The notes under the pieces: generated by a model
Told to the model about the DNA's origin: nothing
Databases searched by the model: none
What the model saw: only the letters and a program-made list of their open reading frames with translations
Position numbers and translations under genes: made by a program
Assembly (NCBI GenBank): GCA_016124235.1
Contig: WGOC01000022.1
Coordinates: 1-64,000 of the forward strand
Length of the DNA: 64,000 bases
Origin: a bacterium
GTDB lineage: Bacteria; Verrucomicrobiota; Verrucomicrobiia; Limisphaerales; RI-55
Direction: 5' to 3'
In this document: positions 36,813 through 45,663 of the stretch, piece after piece
How the letters are laid out: each line of letters opens with the position of its first letter
Numbering within the stretch: position 1 is the stretch's first letter

Positions 36813-37745
36813 ATGCCTCGCAAACTTTCCTCCATCGCCCCGGACTGGTGGGACTACACCACAATCGATGATGAACTCGTGCGTGATGCCGCCGCGTTGA
36901 CGCCTCAAAAAATTGCAAAGCTTTCCCGGCCCGGCTTCAAAGTTGTGTTCTACGACACACTCGAGGATTTCTACCTCGCCGAGGCGCTGGAATACATCGA
37001 TGCGTGGCGACAAAGCACGCCCGACAATCCGGTTGGGATCTGTGGTCCGATTGGTCCCACGGAGCAACTCCCGCTGGTCGCGCGAATCGTGAATGCGCTC
37101 GGCCTCGACGTGCGCGCGGGGCATTTCTGGGGCATGGACGAATGGGTGATCGGTGACACCGAGGCGTCGCCCACCCACCCGTTGAGTTTTGAAAAAGCGG
37201 ATCGTGAACTCTGCTTTAATCGGATTGAAAAGAAGCTCCGCATGCCGGACGCCAACCTGCATTTTCCGAAGGCGGACACGCGGGAATATCGTGCCTCGTG
37301 GAACACCGGCGTGCGTTGCGCGGTGATGCAGGGCGGGCAGGGCGACGTGAAACATTGGGCCTTCAACGATCCGTTCCGGCGCAAGGGCAAATACAAGGAC
37401 GCACCGCCCACGCCGGAGGAATATCGCAAGCTCACCACGCGAGTGGTCGATCTGCATCCGCTGACGATCGCGCAAAATGCCCGCACGAGCGGCGGTGGAA
37501 ACATTTCCCTGGTGCCGACGCGAGCCGTGACCGTTGGCTCGGCGGAAACGTGGCAGGCGGAAAAGGTTTCGATCTGGCACGCCGGCAATCACGACAATCC
37601 GTTTGGCCAGCGCTTGACCACGCTCATGATCGCCAAAGGCATTGCCGACAGCGCGGTGCCGATGTCAATCCTCGCGGATCATCCGAACGTGCAGTTCAAT
37701 TTCTATCGCAGCGGCCTCGGCACCTGCGATGTGGAGATGCATTGA
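36813..37745 (+). CDS. Glucosamine-6-phosphate isomerase/deaminase-like protein
   Basis: 310 residues from ATG 36813; the frame runs back to a GTG at 36792. The NagB/6-phosphogluconolactonase fold is suggested by [31 protein letters not shown] (with the usual D-E of the NagB active site) and [20 protein letters not shown], where NagB has a similar T-x-G-x-x-T segment. It would isomerise and deaminate GlcN-6-P to Fru-6-P, but the substrate could be another sugar phosphate. It lies beyond the RAYT unit from the PIG-L deacetylase. Confidence 0.7.
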   Translation: MPRKLSSIAPDWWDYTTIDDELVRDAAALTPQKIAKLSRPGFKVVFYDTLEDFYLAEALEYIDAWRQSTPDNPVGICGPIGPTEQLPLVARIVNALGLDVRAGHFWGMDEWVIGDTEASPTHPLSFEKADRELCFNRIEKKLRMPDANLHFPKADTREYRASWNTGVRCAVMQGGQGDVKHWAFNDPFRRKGKYKDAPPTPEEYRKLTTRVVDLHPLTIAQNARTSGGGNISLVPTRAVTVGSAETWQAEKVSIWHAGNHDNPFGQRLTTLMIAKGIADSAVPMSILADHPNVQFNFYRSGLGTCDVEMH

Positions 37746-37751
37746 CCAGCT

Positions 37752-37777
37752 TGGTAGGGCGAGGCTCCCGCCGAGCC
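37752..37777. repeat. REP unit (family C)
   Basis: A 26-base palindromic unit, TGGTAGGGCGAGGCTCCCGC at its start, matching 24 of 26 bases of the reverse of 13749-13774. It lies between the isomerase-like gene and a secreted protein gene. Confidence 0.7.
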
Positions 37778-37854
37778 AGAATCAACGTTTGCGGCGATAA
37801 AGAATCGCACTGTGCGTTTCAGTGCCCATCTGGACGCCACCCTCGCAAACGTTT

Positions 37855-39804
37855 ATGAAGGCTGACATGAACCAGAGGTGGCTTGTGAGTGGGTGGCTTG
37901 GATTTCTCCTCGCGATGAATTTTCGAGCGGCGGGCGAAGTGGTCCGGGTCGTGCCGATGCCGGCTGTCGGTCCGGGATACGATTCTCCAAACTACGTGGA
38001 CGTCAATGGCGACGGAACGGAAGATTTTTCGTTTGATTTACAGGCCCTGATTCCAACCGATTATCCGACAAGCGGAATATCAAAGGGCCTGCGGGTCGGG
38101 CTTTCGTCGGATTCGTCTGTCACGGGGCAATCGTACTATTCGGCTGCCGTCGGCGTGGGTGAGGTCATCGGATCGCAATTAAGTCTTGGACTTGCGTGGC
38201 TAACAAACGCGTATCCGATCGCCGTCTCAGTTCAGTATCAAAACTACAGGACTGGCCTGACCCGACCATGGGACGGTGTTCTGGCAGACCCGGCCAAGCC
38301 GTACTTGGGCGTTCGCTTTACGGCAGAAGACGGAACTCATTACGGATGGATTCGCTTCGGATTCAAGGTTGGCCCCATCGGATCGTATCCGGGCGGACCG
38401 GCCATCATCGAGTGGGCCTACGAGACGCAGCCCGACACACCGGTCGTGATTACGCCGCCGGCAATTCCGAATGATTCGCTTTCTTCAGCCGCCGAACTTC
38501 CCGGAACAAGTTTCTTTCTGTGGTCTGACAACACCTTCGCAACGGCCGAACCAAATGAGCCCAATCCCGACGGCTTGGGTGCTGGCGCGAGCCTGTGGTG
38601 GAAATGGACGGCACCCGCGGACGGCGATTTGTCACTTGCCAGCGTGGATGGACTTTTTGAGACGGTGTTGAGCGCATTCACAGGCAACGACGTAGGTCAG
38701 CTTTCCGCGATTGCTTCCAGCGAGTGGAAATGTTCCGGAGGCGCGCTCAGGATCTCGCATGATATTCAGTTCGCGGTTGATGCGGGAACGACTTACTACA
38801 TCAAGGTCGATAGTCAGGTGACCGACGGAATGGCAGCACCGCGTGGGGAAGTTCACCTTCAAGGCACGTTCAGCACATTACGAATGGTGTTCCCAACCAA
38901 TGAAACGCTGCCCGTGTTACCGTGGGGGCTCTATTTGGAGGCATCGACCAAAGGTTGGGATGGTCCACGCCAGAGTCTGACGTTTGAAGCGGATGAAACG
39001 CAGGTCGCGATCGCTCAGCCAAACGAAATGAGCGCGACCTGGTTCAACCCCGTGCCTGGCGTTCACTCGTTGAGAGCGGTTTGGACGTCTCCTGACGGAA
39101 CGGTGCGCAAGTCTCCTCCGGTAACGATTCAACTGCGGCCGGGAAATGACGGTTTCTTCGATTCCTCTTTCATTCAATCAACGCCGGTCAGCATCCGCGC
39201 CGGCAACTATTTTGCGTCCAGCGAACTTGGTGAACCGCCTCCGCCGGCCGGCGCGAACACCAATTCCGTCTGGTGGCGATGGACGGCACCGGCGGATGGT
39301 GTGGCCACTGTCGATTTGCCCGATGGCAACGGTGACTTGAGTATCGCGGCTTGCACCGGCTGGGGTCCCTGGGTTTCGAACATTGTGCAAATTGCCGCGA
39401 ACGGTCCCGATCCGGTTGTGCCGGGACGAATGCTCAACCACCTGCAATTTGCGGTGACGAATGGGGCCGTCTATGCCATCGCGGTCCGCTCGATGATCGG
39501 AAATTCTTCGTGGGTGCCAAGCGGTGAATGTGATGCGCCGGTTTACCCCAGTCGCGAATTTACGCTGAACTTCGATTTTGTGCCTGACCGAGCCGGCAAA
39601 CTTCTGTTGATGCGTAACGGAAATGAAATGCTTGCATCGTTCGCCACAGGTTTCGGACGTCACTTCGCCATCGAAGCATCATCGGATTTGCAACAATGGG
39701 TGGAAGTCACGACAGGCACCGCAACCGGCGACACTCAACTGACGGCGTTGGGAATCGACCTGGGATTTCGATCGAGATTTTTCCGACTGCGTGTTGATCC
39801 CTGA
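37855..39804 (+). CDS. Large secreted protein with repeated beta-rich units
   Basis: 649 residues from the ATG at 37855 (another at 37867); the signal peptide covers [19 protein letters not shown]. Two similar units are seen: [20 protein letters not shown] near residue 240 and [20 protein letters not shown] near residue 470, each followed by a Y/I-rich strand. [11 protein letters not shown] motif near residue 45 resembles a calcium loop. The C-terminal 60 residues end in WVEVTTG and FFRLRVDP, the same module as in the proteins at 19500 and 48716. It is probably exported to the outer surface; the role is unknown. Confidence 0.75.
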   Translation: MKADMNQRWLVSGWLGFLLAMNFRAAGEVVRVVPMPAVGPGYDSPNYVDVNGDGTEDFSFDLQALIPTDYPTSGISKGLRVGLSSDSSVTGQSYYSAAVGVGEVIGSQLSLGLAWLTNAYPIAVSVQYQNYRTGLTRPWDGVLADPAKPYLGVRFTAEDGTHYGWIRFGFKVGPIGSYPGGPAIIEWAYETQPDTPVVITPPAIPNDSLSSAAELPGTSFFLWSDNTFATAEPNEPNPDGLGAGASLWWKWTAPADGDLSLASVDGLFETVLSAFTGNDVGQLSAIASSEWKCSGGALRISHDIQFAVDAGTTYYIKVDSQVTDGMAAPRGEVHLQGTFSTLRMVFPTNETLPVLPWGLYLEASTKGWDGPRQSLTFEADETQVAIAQPNEMSATWFNPVPGVHSLRAVWTSPDGTVRKSPPVTIQLRPGNDGFFDSSFIQSTPVSIRAGNYFASSELGEPPPPAGANTNSVWWRWTAPADGVATVDLPDGNGDLSIAACTGWGPWVSNIVQIAANGPDPVVPGRMLNHLQFAVTNGAVYAIAVRSMIGNSSWVPSGECDAPVYPSREFTLNFDFVPDRAGKLLLMRNGNEMLASFATGFGRHFAIEASSDLQQWVEVTTGTATGDTQLTALGIDLGFRSRFFRLRVDP

Positions 39805-39840
39805 AGCCGGCCAGCGTGCTCCCGCGATTCAAAACTCCAA

Positions 39841-39870
39841 TCTGCCGGCTGGCAGCCGGCAGCACACTGG
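39841..39870. repeat. REP unit (family A), exact copy of part of the gcvP unit
   Basis: Perfect 9-3-9 palindrome CTGCCGGCT-GGC-AGCCGGCAG followed by CACACTGG; 30 bases are identical to 13379-13408 reversed. It lies between the secreted protein gene and purQ. Confidence 0.85.
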
Positions 39871-39871
39871 T

Positions 39872-40585
39872 TCACGCCGCCGCCGGTTGCGTTCGTTTTT
39901 CCAGCGCGGCGATCATGCTGTCGAAGATGAGTTTGCCGTCGGCGAGGCCACCCATGAGCACTTCGCTGGCGCGCTCGGGATGCGGCATCAACCCGGCCAC
40001 GTTGCGCCTCTCGTTGCAGATGCCGGCGATGTTTTCCAGCGAACCATTTGGGTTCGCATCTTCCGTCAGTTCGCCCTGAGCGTTGGCGTATTGCCAGAGG
40101 ATCTGGTTGTTCGCTTTCAACGAAGCCAGCGTTTCCGCATCCGCAAAATAGCAACCTTCACCGTGCGCGATCGGCACCTGCAAAAGTTTGCCTTCGGGAA
40201 TTTCGCCAGTGAACGCCGAGTCGTGCGTCGCCGTTTTCAAGTGGACCGGCTCGCAACGAAATTGCAGCGAGCGATTCCGGATCAACGCGCCCGGCAACAG
40301 ACCAGCTTCGCAGAGGATTTGAAAACCATTGCAGATGCCCAAGACGAGGCCGCCTTCCGCAGCGAACGCCTGAACGGATTGCATGATCGGGCTGAAGCGT
40401 GCGATCGCGCCGGTGCGCAAATAATCACCGTAACTGAATCCGCCCGGCACCAGCACGGCATCGACGTCGCCAATAGACGTATCCTTGTGCCAACGGAGTT
40501 CCGCCTGATGGCCGCAAAGCCGAACCGTGTAAACGCAATCCTGGTCGCTGTTCGAGCCGGGAAACTGGAGGACGGCGAATTTCAT
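39872..40585 (-). CDS. purQ: Phosphoribosylformylglycinamidine synthase, glutaminase subunit
   Basis: 237 residues. Class I glutaminase with the nucleophile C85 in [10 protein letters not shown] and H/E of the triad in [10 protein letters not shown] near residue 210. The start [17 protein letters not shown] is typical. It supplies ammonia to the PurL synthase in purine biosynthesis. The ATG at 40585 overlaps the purS stop (ATGA). purL is not in the window. A REP unit lies one base after its 3' end. Confidence 0.95.
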   Translation of the reverse strand: MKFAVLQFPGSNSDQDCVYTVRLCGHQAELRWHKDTSIGDVDAVLVPGGFSYGDYLRTGAIARFSPIMQSVQAFAAEGGLVLGICNGFQILCEAGLLPGALIRNRSLQFRCEPVHLKTATHDSAFTGEIPEGKLLQVPIAHGEGCYFADAETLASLKANNQILWQYANAQGELTEDANPNGSLENIAGICNERRNVAGLMPHPERASEVLMGGLADGKLIFDSMIAALEKRTQPAAA

Positions 40586-40821
40586 TCGAGTTCCAGATGG
40601 TAATCCTCAATGACCGGGTTGCTAAGAAACTTGTGGCACGCGTCGTCGATCTGTTTGCGCGTCGCATCTCGGTCGCCGTCGGCCAGGTCGATCTCGATGT
40701 ATTTGCCGACGTGTACACCTTGCACGCCTTGATAACCCATGTGAGCTAGCGCGCTTTCAACCGTCTTGCCCTGGGGATCGAGTACGGCCTTTTTCGGAGT
40801 GATGATGATCTTTGCTTTCAT
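40582..40821 (-). CDS. purS: PurS subunit of phosphoribosylformylglycinamidine synthase
   Basis: 79 residues. [20 protein letters not shown] with [14 protein letters not shown] and a C-terminal helix is the PurS pattern. It forms a bridge between PurQ and PurL in the small-subunit type of the enzyme. The next gene (purQ) overlaps by ATGA. No purine riboswitch was seen upstream, in the 200-base gap shared with the TonB receptor. Confidence 0.95.
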   Translation of the reverse strand: MKAKIIITPKKAVLDPQGKTVESALAHMGYQGVQGVHVGKYIEIDLADGDRDATRKQIDDACHKFLSNPVIEDYHLELE

Positions 40822-41021
40822 GCTTCAAACGGGCCGGGCCCGTGGTCAACGTGGGCGGCATGTTGGGGGAACGGGCCTTGCCGACGCCAGCAATTTTGCA
40901 GCAGATTCGCCGTAACGGTTCTTGAAACAATCCGACGGTTGGGATCGTCTTTGCCCGTGCCCAATTCCAGGTCGTTCTTTTCGTATAAGTCCGTGTCGCG
41001 CGCCGATTTGTTCTGAAATCC

Positions 41022-43112
41022 ATGTCGCACCGTTTCGCTATCCTGCTGGTCGTCACGTTCTGGGTGACGGACCCCGTTATGGCGACAGACCCAACTAACG
41101 CCGGGGCGACGAATGATCTGGCAGACCTTTCGTCGCTTCTGGAGATGGCTGAACCGGAGCCGGTACCGATGATTTTGACGGAGCCCGGGGCTGTGCTGGA
41201 ACCCGACCAACTCGTGAATTCCCACCTGGAATCACTGCGAGATCTGACCGCCTGCGTTCCGAATTTAGCCGTGACCGACGGCAATGGGGATCGGTCACCG
41301 CGTTTCGCCTACCGGGGATTGCGCGAAAACAATTTCGCCGCCGGTGAGTCGTTGGTCGGTGTGTATCTCGACGATGTTCCGCTGATCGGCATGCACTCGC
41401 GGGCGGCATTGCTTTACGACGCGGCGGAGGTGGAGTTCCTGCCGGATGCACGCGGGCTGGCTCTCGGTAGCGCGCGGCCCGGCGGAATGATCCGAATTAC
41501 CACGCAACAACCGGGCAATGAATGGCATGGGGCTGGCCGGCTTTCCTACGGCAATCACGAGGCCGTTTCGCTCGATGGCCACGCGAGTGGACCGGTCGTG
41601 ACCAATCAATTATTTTTCGGCGTTTCGGCGCTTTATTCCGAGCGGGCCGGTTATTTTGAAAACACCTTTCTCGGCACGCATCCAGATGATCGCCAAACAC
41701 TGGCCGGACGCATGCAATTGCTTTACCGACCCGGCGAGCCGTGGACTTTTTCCCTCACGGCGTCCGGCGAACGGGATCGCGACGGTTACATTCCGGCAGT
41801 GGATATCGCGTCGTCTGATCCGTTCAGTATTCAACGGGACTACGATGGCAAGGCCAACACCGACAGCATCAATCTCGCGTTCAAGGCGCTGTACGAGCAA
41901 CCGGCGTTTCGTGGTGTGTCCGTCACCAGTTATCGCAATTGGCGGCAGGACATTTTGCAGGATTACGATTTTTCTCCCGCGCCGATCCGCCTGGGGTTCA
42001 CGCAACCGCACTTGCGTCAGATTGCCGAGGAATTGCGGTTTCATTCCGGCGACACGGAAGCGCGATTCAAGTGGAACGGCGGCGCGTTCTTTGCCGATCA
42101 TTCGCTGGATGGCGAGTCGGGTTCCGAGGAATTGCAGGCAGGCGGGCGAAATCGCACGACTTACCAACTCAACGGACAGGATTACGCGTTGTTCGGGCAG
42201 GGCACGTATCAATTGTTGGATCAGCTCGAATTGACCGGCGGAGTTCGCTTCGAGTTGGACGATCGTCGCATGACGCGCAGTCACGTGTTTGAAACCGCGT
42301 TGGGTTCGACGCAACTCGCGCCGGACTTTGATCTCAGCGACCAATGGAATTCCATCAATCCAAATGCAAATTTGCGTTGGCGCTTTTCGCCGTCGGCCGA
42401 CGTGTATGCGAGCGTCGTTCGCGGCTTTCAAAGCGGTGGCTTCAATCCGGCGTCCGACAATCCGGCGGAATTGCGATATGACTCATCAGAATCGTGGACG
42501 TACGAACTCGGCGGCCGGGTCAGTGCGTTGGATGATCGACTCGTGATGCACGCGGCCGTCTTCTACATCGACGTGGATAATTATCAGGTGTTCCGGCCCA
42601 CGCCGACTTTGACCGCCTTCAATTATCAGATGATGAACGCCGCCCGTGCGCATTCGATGGGTGGCGAGTTGGGGGCCGCGTATTCGCCAATTGATCGCTT
42701 GAAGTTTGACGCCGTGTTTGGATACGCCCACGCGGAGTTCGACGAGTTTGTCGATCCGTTCAGCGGCGCGGATTTTGGCGGCAACCGCGTCAATCTCGCT
42801 CCCGAGCTGACCGCGACGATTGGTGTGCAATACAAGTGCTCGTTCGGTCTGTTGACGCGGATCGAAACGCAAATTGTCGGCGACACGTTTCTTGACGAAG
42901 CCAACACGATCAAGCAGCCGGCTTACGCGTTGGTGAACGCCCAGATCGGCTACGAAAAGGATTGGTTCGGAATTCATGTGTTCGGTCGCAATCTGACCGA
43001 CGAACGTTATTTCAACAACGCGCTGGATTTCGGCGTGGACACGGGCGGGCGAATGCTGGGTGTGCCGGGTGATCCGATCACCTACGGCGTGATGTTCACG
43101 GGCCGTTTTTAG
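41022..43112 (+). CDS. TonB-dependent outer-membrane receptor
   Basis: 696 residues. Signal peptide at the N-terminus (MSHRFAILLVVTFWVTDPVMA). A plug domain (about 60-170) carries SPRFAYRGLREN and GGMIRITTQQPG, and is followed by a beta-barrel with the usual aromatic girdle and ending in TYGVMFTGRF, with the terminal phenylalanine that signals outer-membrane assembly. No TonB box was pinned down and no B12 or iron-box site was seen upstream. The ligand is unknown. Its 3' end overlaps the convergent protease gene by 17 bases. Confidence 0.9.
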   Translation: MSHRFAILLVVTFWVTDPVMATDPTNAGATNDLADLSSLLEMAEPEPVPMILTEPGAVLEPDQLVNSHLESLRDLTACVPNLAVTDGNGDRSPRFAYRGLRENNFAAGESLVGVYLDDVPLIGMHSRAALLYDAAEVEFLPDARGLALGSARPGGMIRITTQQPGNEWHGAGRLSYGNHEAVSLDGHASGPVVTNQLFFGVSALYSERAGYFENTFLGTHPDDRQTLAGRMQLLYRPGEPWTFSLTASGERDRDGYIPAVDIASSDPFSIQRDYDGKANTDSINLAFKALYEQPAFRGVSVTSYRNWRQDILQDYDFSPAPIRLGFTQPHLRQIAEELRFHSGDTEARFKWNGGAFFADHSLDGESGSEELQAGGRNRTTYQLNGQDYALFGQGTYQLLDQLELTGGVRFELDDRRMTRSHVFETALGSTQLAPDFDLSDQWNSINPNANLRWRFSPSADVYASVVRGFQSGGFNPASDNPAELRYDSSESWTYELGGRVSALDDRLVMHAAVFYIDVDNYQVFRPTPTLTAFNYQMMNAARAHSMGGELGAAYSPIDRLKFDAVFGYAHAEFDEFVDPFSGADFGGNRVNLAPELTATIGVQYKCSFGLLTRIETQIVGDTFLDEANTIKQPAYALVNAQIGYEKDWFGIHVFGRNLTDERYFNNALDFGVDTGGRMLGVPGDPITYGVMFTGRF

Positions 43113-44073
43113 TGACGGCGCTTTTCAGGCGAAGCGAATCGACTCGGTGCGAACGGAAATCCTGGATTGAAACGCCCGGTGCGGCCGCCATCGAATCGGT
43201 CATCATGATGCGAAACCCTTTGGGTGCTGATGGCGCGAGCTTCAAAACGCTGCGCAGCCAGGCGATGTTTGGCGCGATGGGCGTGGCATAAAACGCCGCC
43301 GGATTATCCTGGTCCGTGTCGGGGTACAATGTGTTGCCGCGATAAAGCCCCCCTTTGTCCACCAGAGCGGCGTTGAAAGTCGTGCCTGAACTGGTGTAGC
43401 GCCACGGACCTTCGATCGCGTAATTGATGGCGGCGAGTTTCCACACGCCGTTGTCGTTTACAAAAATCGCCCCGCCGGAATCGCCGGTTGTGAGGTGCGC
43501 TTCGTTCGGGCCCGCGTCCCGGTCGAACAGGAATTTGAGCAGCGAACCATACTTGCCGGCCACCACGTTTTCGCCCCAGCGCAATCGGCCGTCGCTCGCG
43601 CCCCAAAGCCATCCTTTGACCTGGCCATTGACTATCACTTCATCGCCGCGCTGCGTGCCGCGACCGAAGATCACAACCGGCTGACCGTTGGTGTTGCTGC
43701 CTTGAAAGAGCGGGGCGTAGCTCGGGAAAGTTCCGGAGATTTCCCAGACATTGAGATCGGTGCCGTTGTTGGTGACGCCCACCGTGACATAGTCGATTCC
43801 TTGAAATTTGAAGATGGCACCAACGGTCCCGCCGACGTGTTTGGCGGTGATGAAATGGTGCGGCGACACGGGCGTTCCGGTGAAGCTGTACCATTCACCT
43901 TGAAACTGCCAGCCGCTGTCCGCCAGTTCGCCCGTCGGCGCGGCGGTGTTGAATTCAGGATCACCGGTGGACGCGAAGACCACCGCCCGTCCCGCAGTCG
44001 GGGCCAAAAACATCAGCGCCAGAAACGCTGTCCCCAGCAGCGCCTGGCGCCTCAAAATCGTGTGCGCGTTCAT
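43096..44073 (-). CDS. Secreted trypsin-like serine protease
   Basis: 325 residues with a signal peptide (ALLGTAFLALMFLAPTAG). The catalytic triad can be placed at H79 (ITAKHVGG), D106 (GTDLNVWEI) and S199 in TTGDSGGAIF. This S1-type fold continues to about residue 230. The C-terminal 60 residues are basic and lack a clear domain. The role of the protease is unknown. The start is close to a CCACGCC... gap that runs to 44273, where no gene was found. Confidence 0.8.
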   Translation of the reverse strand: MNAHTILRRQALLGTAFLALMFLAPTAGRAVVFASTGDPEFNTAAPTGELADSGWQFQGEWYSFTGTPVSPHHFITAKHVGGTVGAIFKFQGIDYVTVGVTNNGTDLNVWEISGTFPSYAPLFQGSNTNGQPVVIFGRGTQRGDEVIVNGQVKGWLWGASDGRLRWGENVVAGKYGSLLKFLFDRDAGPNEAHLTTGDSGGAIFVNDNGVWKLAAINYAIEGPWRYTSSGTTFNAALVDKGGLYRGNTLYPDTDQDNPAAFYATPIAPNIAWLRSVLKLAPSAPKGFRIMMTDSMAAAPGVSIQDFRSHRVDSLRLKSAVTKNGP

Positions 44074-44273
44074 TCCCAGTCAGGCTGGCCGAATCCAGGC
44101 CGGTCGAACGGGCAGTCAACGCACGGGCCCGTCGGTTCTTTAGCCGGTTAGGTATCGGCAAATTGGCGCGGTGACTTAACTGGTCGAAAATCGGAAATCA
44201 GCCTGCTGTATTTCGCGCTGGCATGATCGCGCAATCGCTGTTTGTTTTGGGAAACTCAACAAAGGATTCGCTT

Positions 44274-44549
44274 ATGCCACGCTTTGTCATTGAACGAGAG
44301 GTGCCCGACGCTCGCAAACTTGGACCTCGCGATCTACGGGCCATCTCCATCAAATCTTGTGCGGTCATCAAGAACCTCGGGCCCACGATTCAGTGGGTCC
44401 ACAGTTACGTGACCGACGACAAGGTTTACTGCGTCTACATCGCGCCAAACGAGGACATCCTGCGCGAACACGCAGAGCAGGGCGGCTTTCCGATCAGCAA
44501 GGTTTCCGAAGTGCGAACCGTGATTGATCCGACGACCGCCGAGCGGTGA
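44274..44549 (+). CDS. DUF4242 domain protein
   Basis: 91 residues from the ATG at 44274. MPRFVIEREVPDARKLGPRD and VCVYIAPNEDILREHAEQ-like sequence (here YCVYIAPNEDILREHA) match the small DUF4242 family, a ferredoxin-like fold. Some members are described as nickel-binding; the role here is not known. It is not coupled to a neighbour. Confidence 0.8.
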   Translation: MPRFVIEREVPDARKLGPRDLRAISIKSCAVIKNLGPTIQWVHSYVTDDKVYCVYIAPNEDILREHAEQGGFPISKVSEVRTVIDPTTAER

Positions 44550-44716
44550 GATCGCCGCAAGCGCCGTTGACCTCAATGGCTCCTTTCACGGGAGCGGTTG
44601 CGCGAGCACCATTCCGATCGGGCGGAACAAAGGCTCCGCTTGGTGGCACCTCTGTCGTCCAATCGATCCGTCAACTTGTAATCGCCTCGGCCCGGCCCCG
44701 ATGTTTGAATGGGTGC

Positions 44717-44962
44717 ATGGAAAACAACCGCGACGCGCAAATCATGACGGTGGGCGACTGGATGGTGACGTTGCTCATCCTATCACTTCCCCTCGTGAAC
44801 CTCATCATGATCCTGGTGTGGGCGTTTAGCAGTGGGGGCAATCCCAACCGGCGCAACTACTGCCTGGCCACTTTGTTGTGGTTTGTGATCGTGGCGGCGT
44901 TGACGATCACAATGTTCATCCTGATGGCGGTCATGGGCTGGGCCGCACACGGGCTTCGTTGA
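44717..44962 (+). CDS. Small two-helix membrane protein
   Basis: 81 residues from the ATG at 44717. Two hydrophobic segments (about 15-33 and 50-72) frame a short polar loop SSGGNPNRRNY. No family recognised; such small proteins are often part of membrane assemblies. The frame back to 44546 is not family-like. It precedes the LURP-one-related gene by about 40 bases, in the same orientation. Confidence 0.65.
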   Translation: MENNRDAQIMTVGDWMVTLLILSLPLVNLIMILVWAFSSGGNPNRRNYCLATLLWFVIVAALTITMFILMAVMGWAAHGLR

Positions 44963-45000
44963 TGGAAGTGGCAGACGGTCAGGTTTTGAAAGAGCAAACC

Positions 45001-45492
45001 ATGCGCTATTTGTTGAAACAAAAATTCTGGTCCTTCGGTGACGACTTCACCATCAAGGACGAGGCCGGCAACGACGCCTTCTTCGTCGATGGCAAAGTCT
45101 TCACCATCGGCAACAAGCTGTCGTTCCAGGACATGAGCGGCAAAGAACTCGCCTACATTCGGCAGAAGCTGCTGTCGTGGGGACCGACCTACGAGATCAC
45201 GCGCGGCGGCAAGCTGGCGGCCGTGGTGAAGAAACACCTGTTCACGTTGTTCCGTTGCAAGTTCACCGTGGACGTGCCAGGACCGGATGACCTGGAAGCC
45301 CAGGGTAGTTTCATGGATATGGAATATGTGCTGACCCGTGGCGGTCGGCGGGTCGCGGAAGTCTCCAAACGCTGGTTCAGCTGGACGGATACCTATGGTG
45401 TTGAAGTCAATCACACCGAGGACCCGGTCTTGATTCTCGCCAGCGTGGTGGTCATCGATATGGTCTGTCACGGCGACGGCAAACGAAGATGA
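45001..45492 (+). CDS. LURP-one-related family protein
   Basis: 163 residues from ATG 45001. It starts MRYLLKQKFWSFGDDFTIKD, and continues with the paired strands GKVFTIGNKLSFQD and GKELAYIRQKLLSWGPTYEI, as in LURP-one-related (Tubby-like C-terminal) proteins. The barrel has a central hydrophobic helix at its end (LILASVVVIDMVCH). The cellular role in bacteria is not established; the plant proteins and phospholipid scramblases share the fold. An ATG at 44962 is an alternative start. The RBS AAAGAG precedes 45001. Confidence 0.75.
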   Translation: MRYLLKQKFWSFGDDFTIKDEAGNDAFFVDGKVFTIGNKLSFQDMSGKELAYIRQKLLSWGPTYEITRGGKLAAVVKKHLFTLFRCKFTVDVPGPDDLEAQGSFMDMEYVLTRGGRRVAEVSKRWFSWTDTYGVEVNHTEDPVLILASVVVIDMVCHGDGKRR

Positions 45493-45663
45493 GCAAAGGC
45501 TGCGCGGCTACGTGCGTGGTCTGGAGCTTCGAATTTGGTCGAAGATGGGGCGCGTGTCCGTTACGTCGGAGACCTGCCGACCGTTTGTTGGAGAGAGACT
45601 TGTGTATTGTGGCTACTGAATGTCGCGCGCGCTTTGTTAGGCTCCTCATCACAGTAACCAGTC

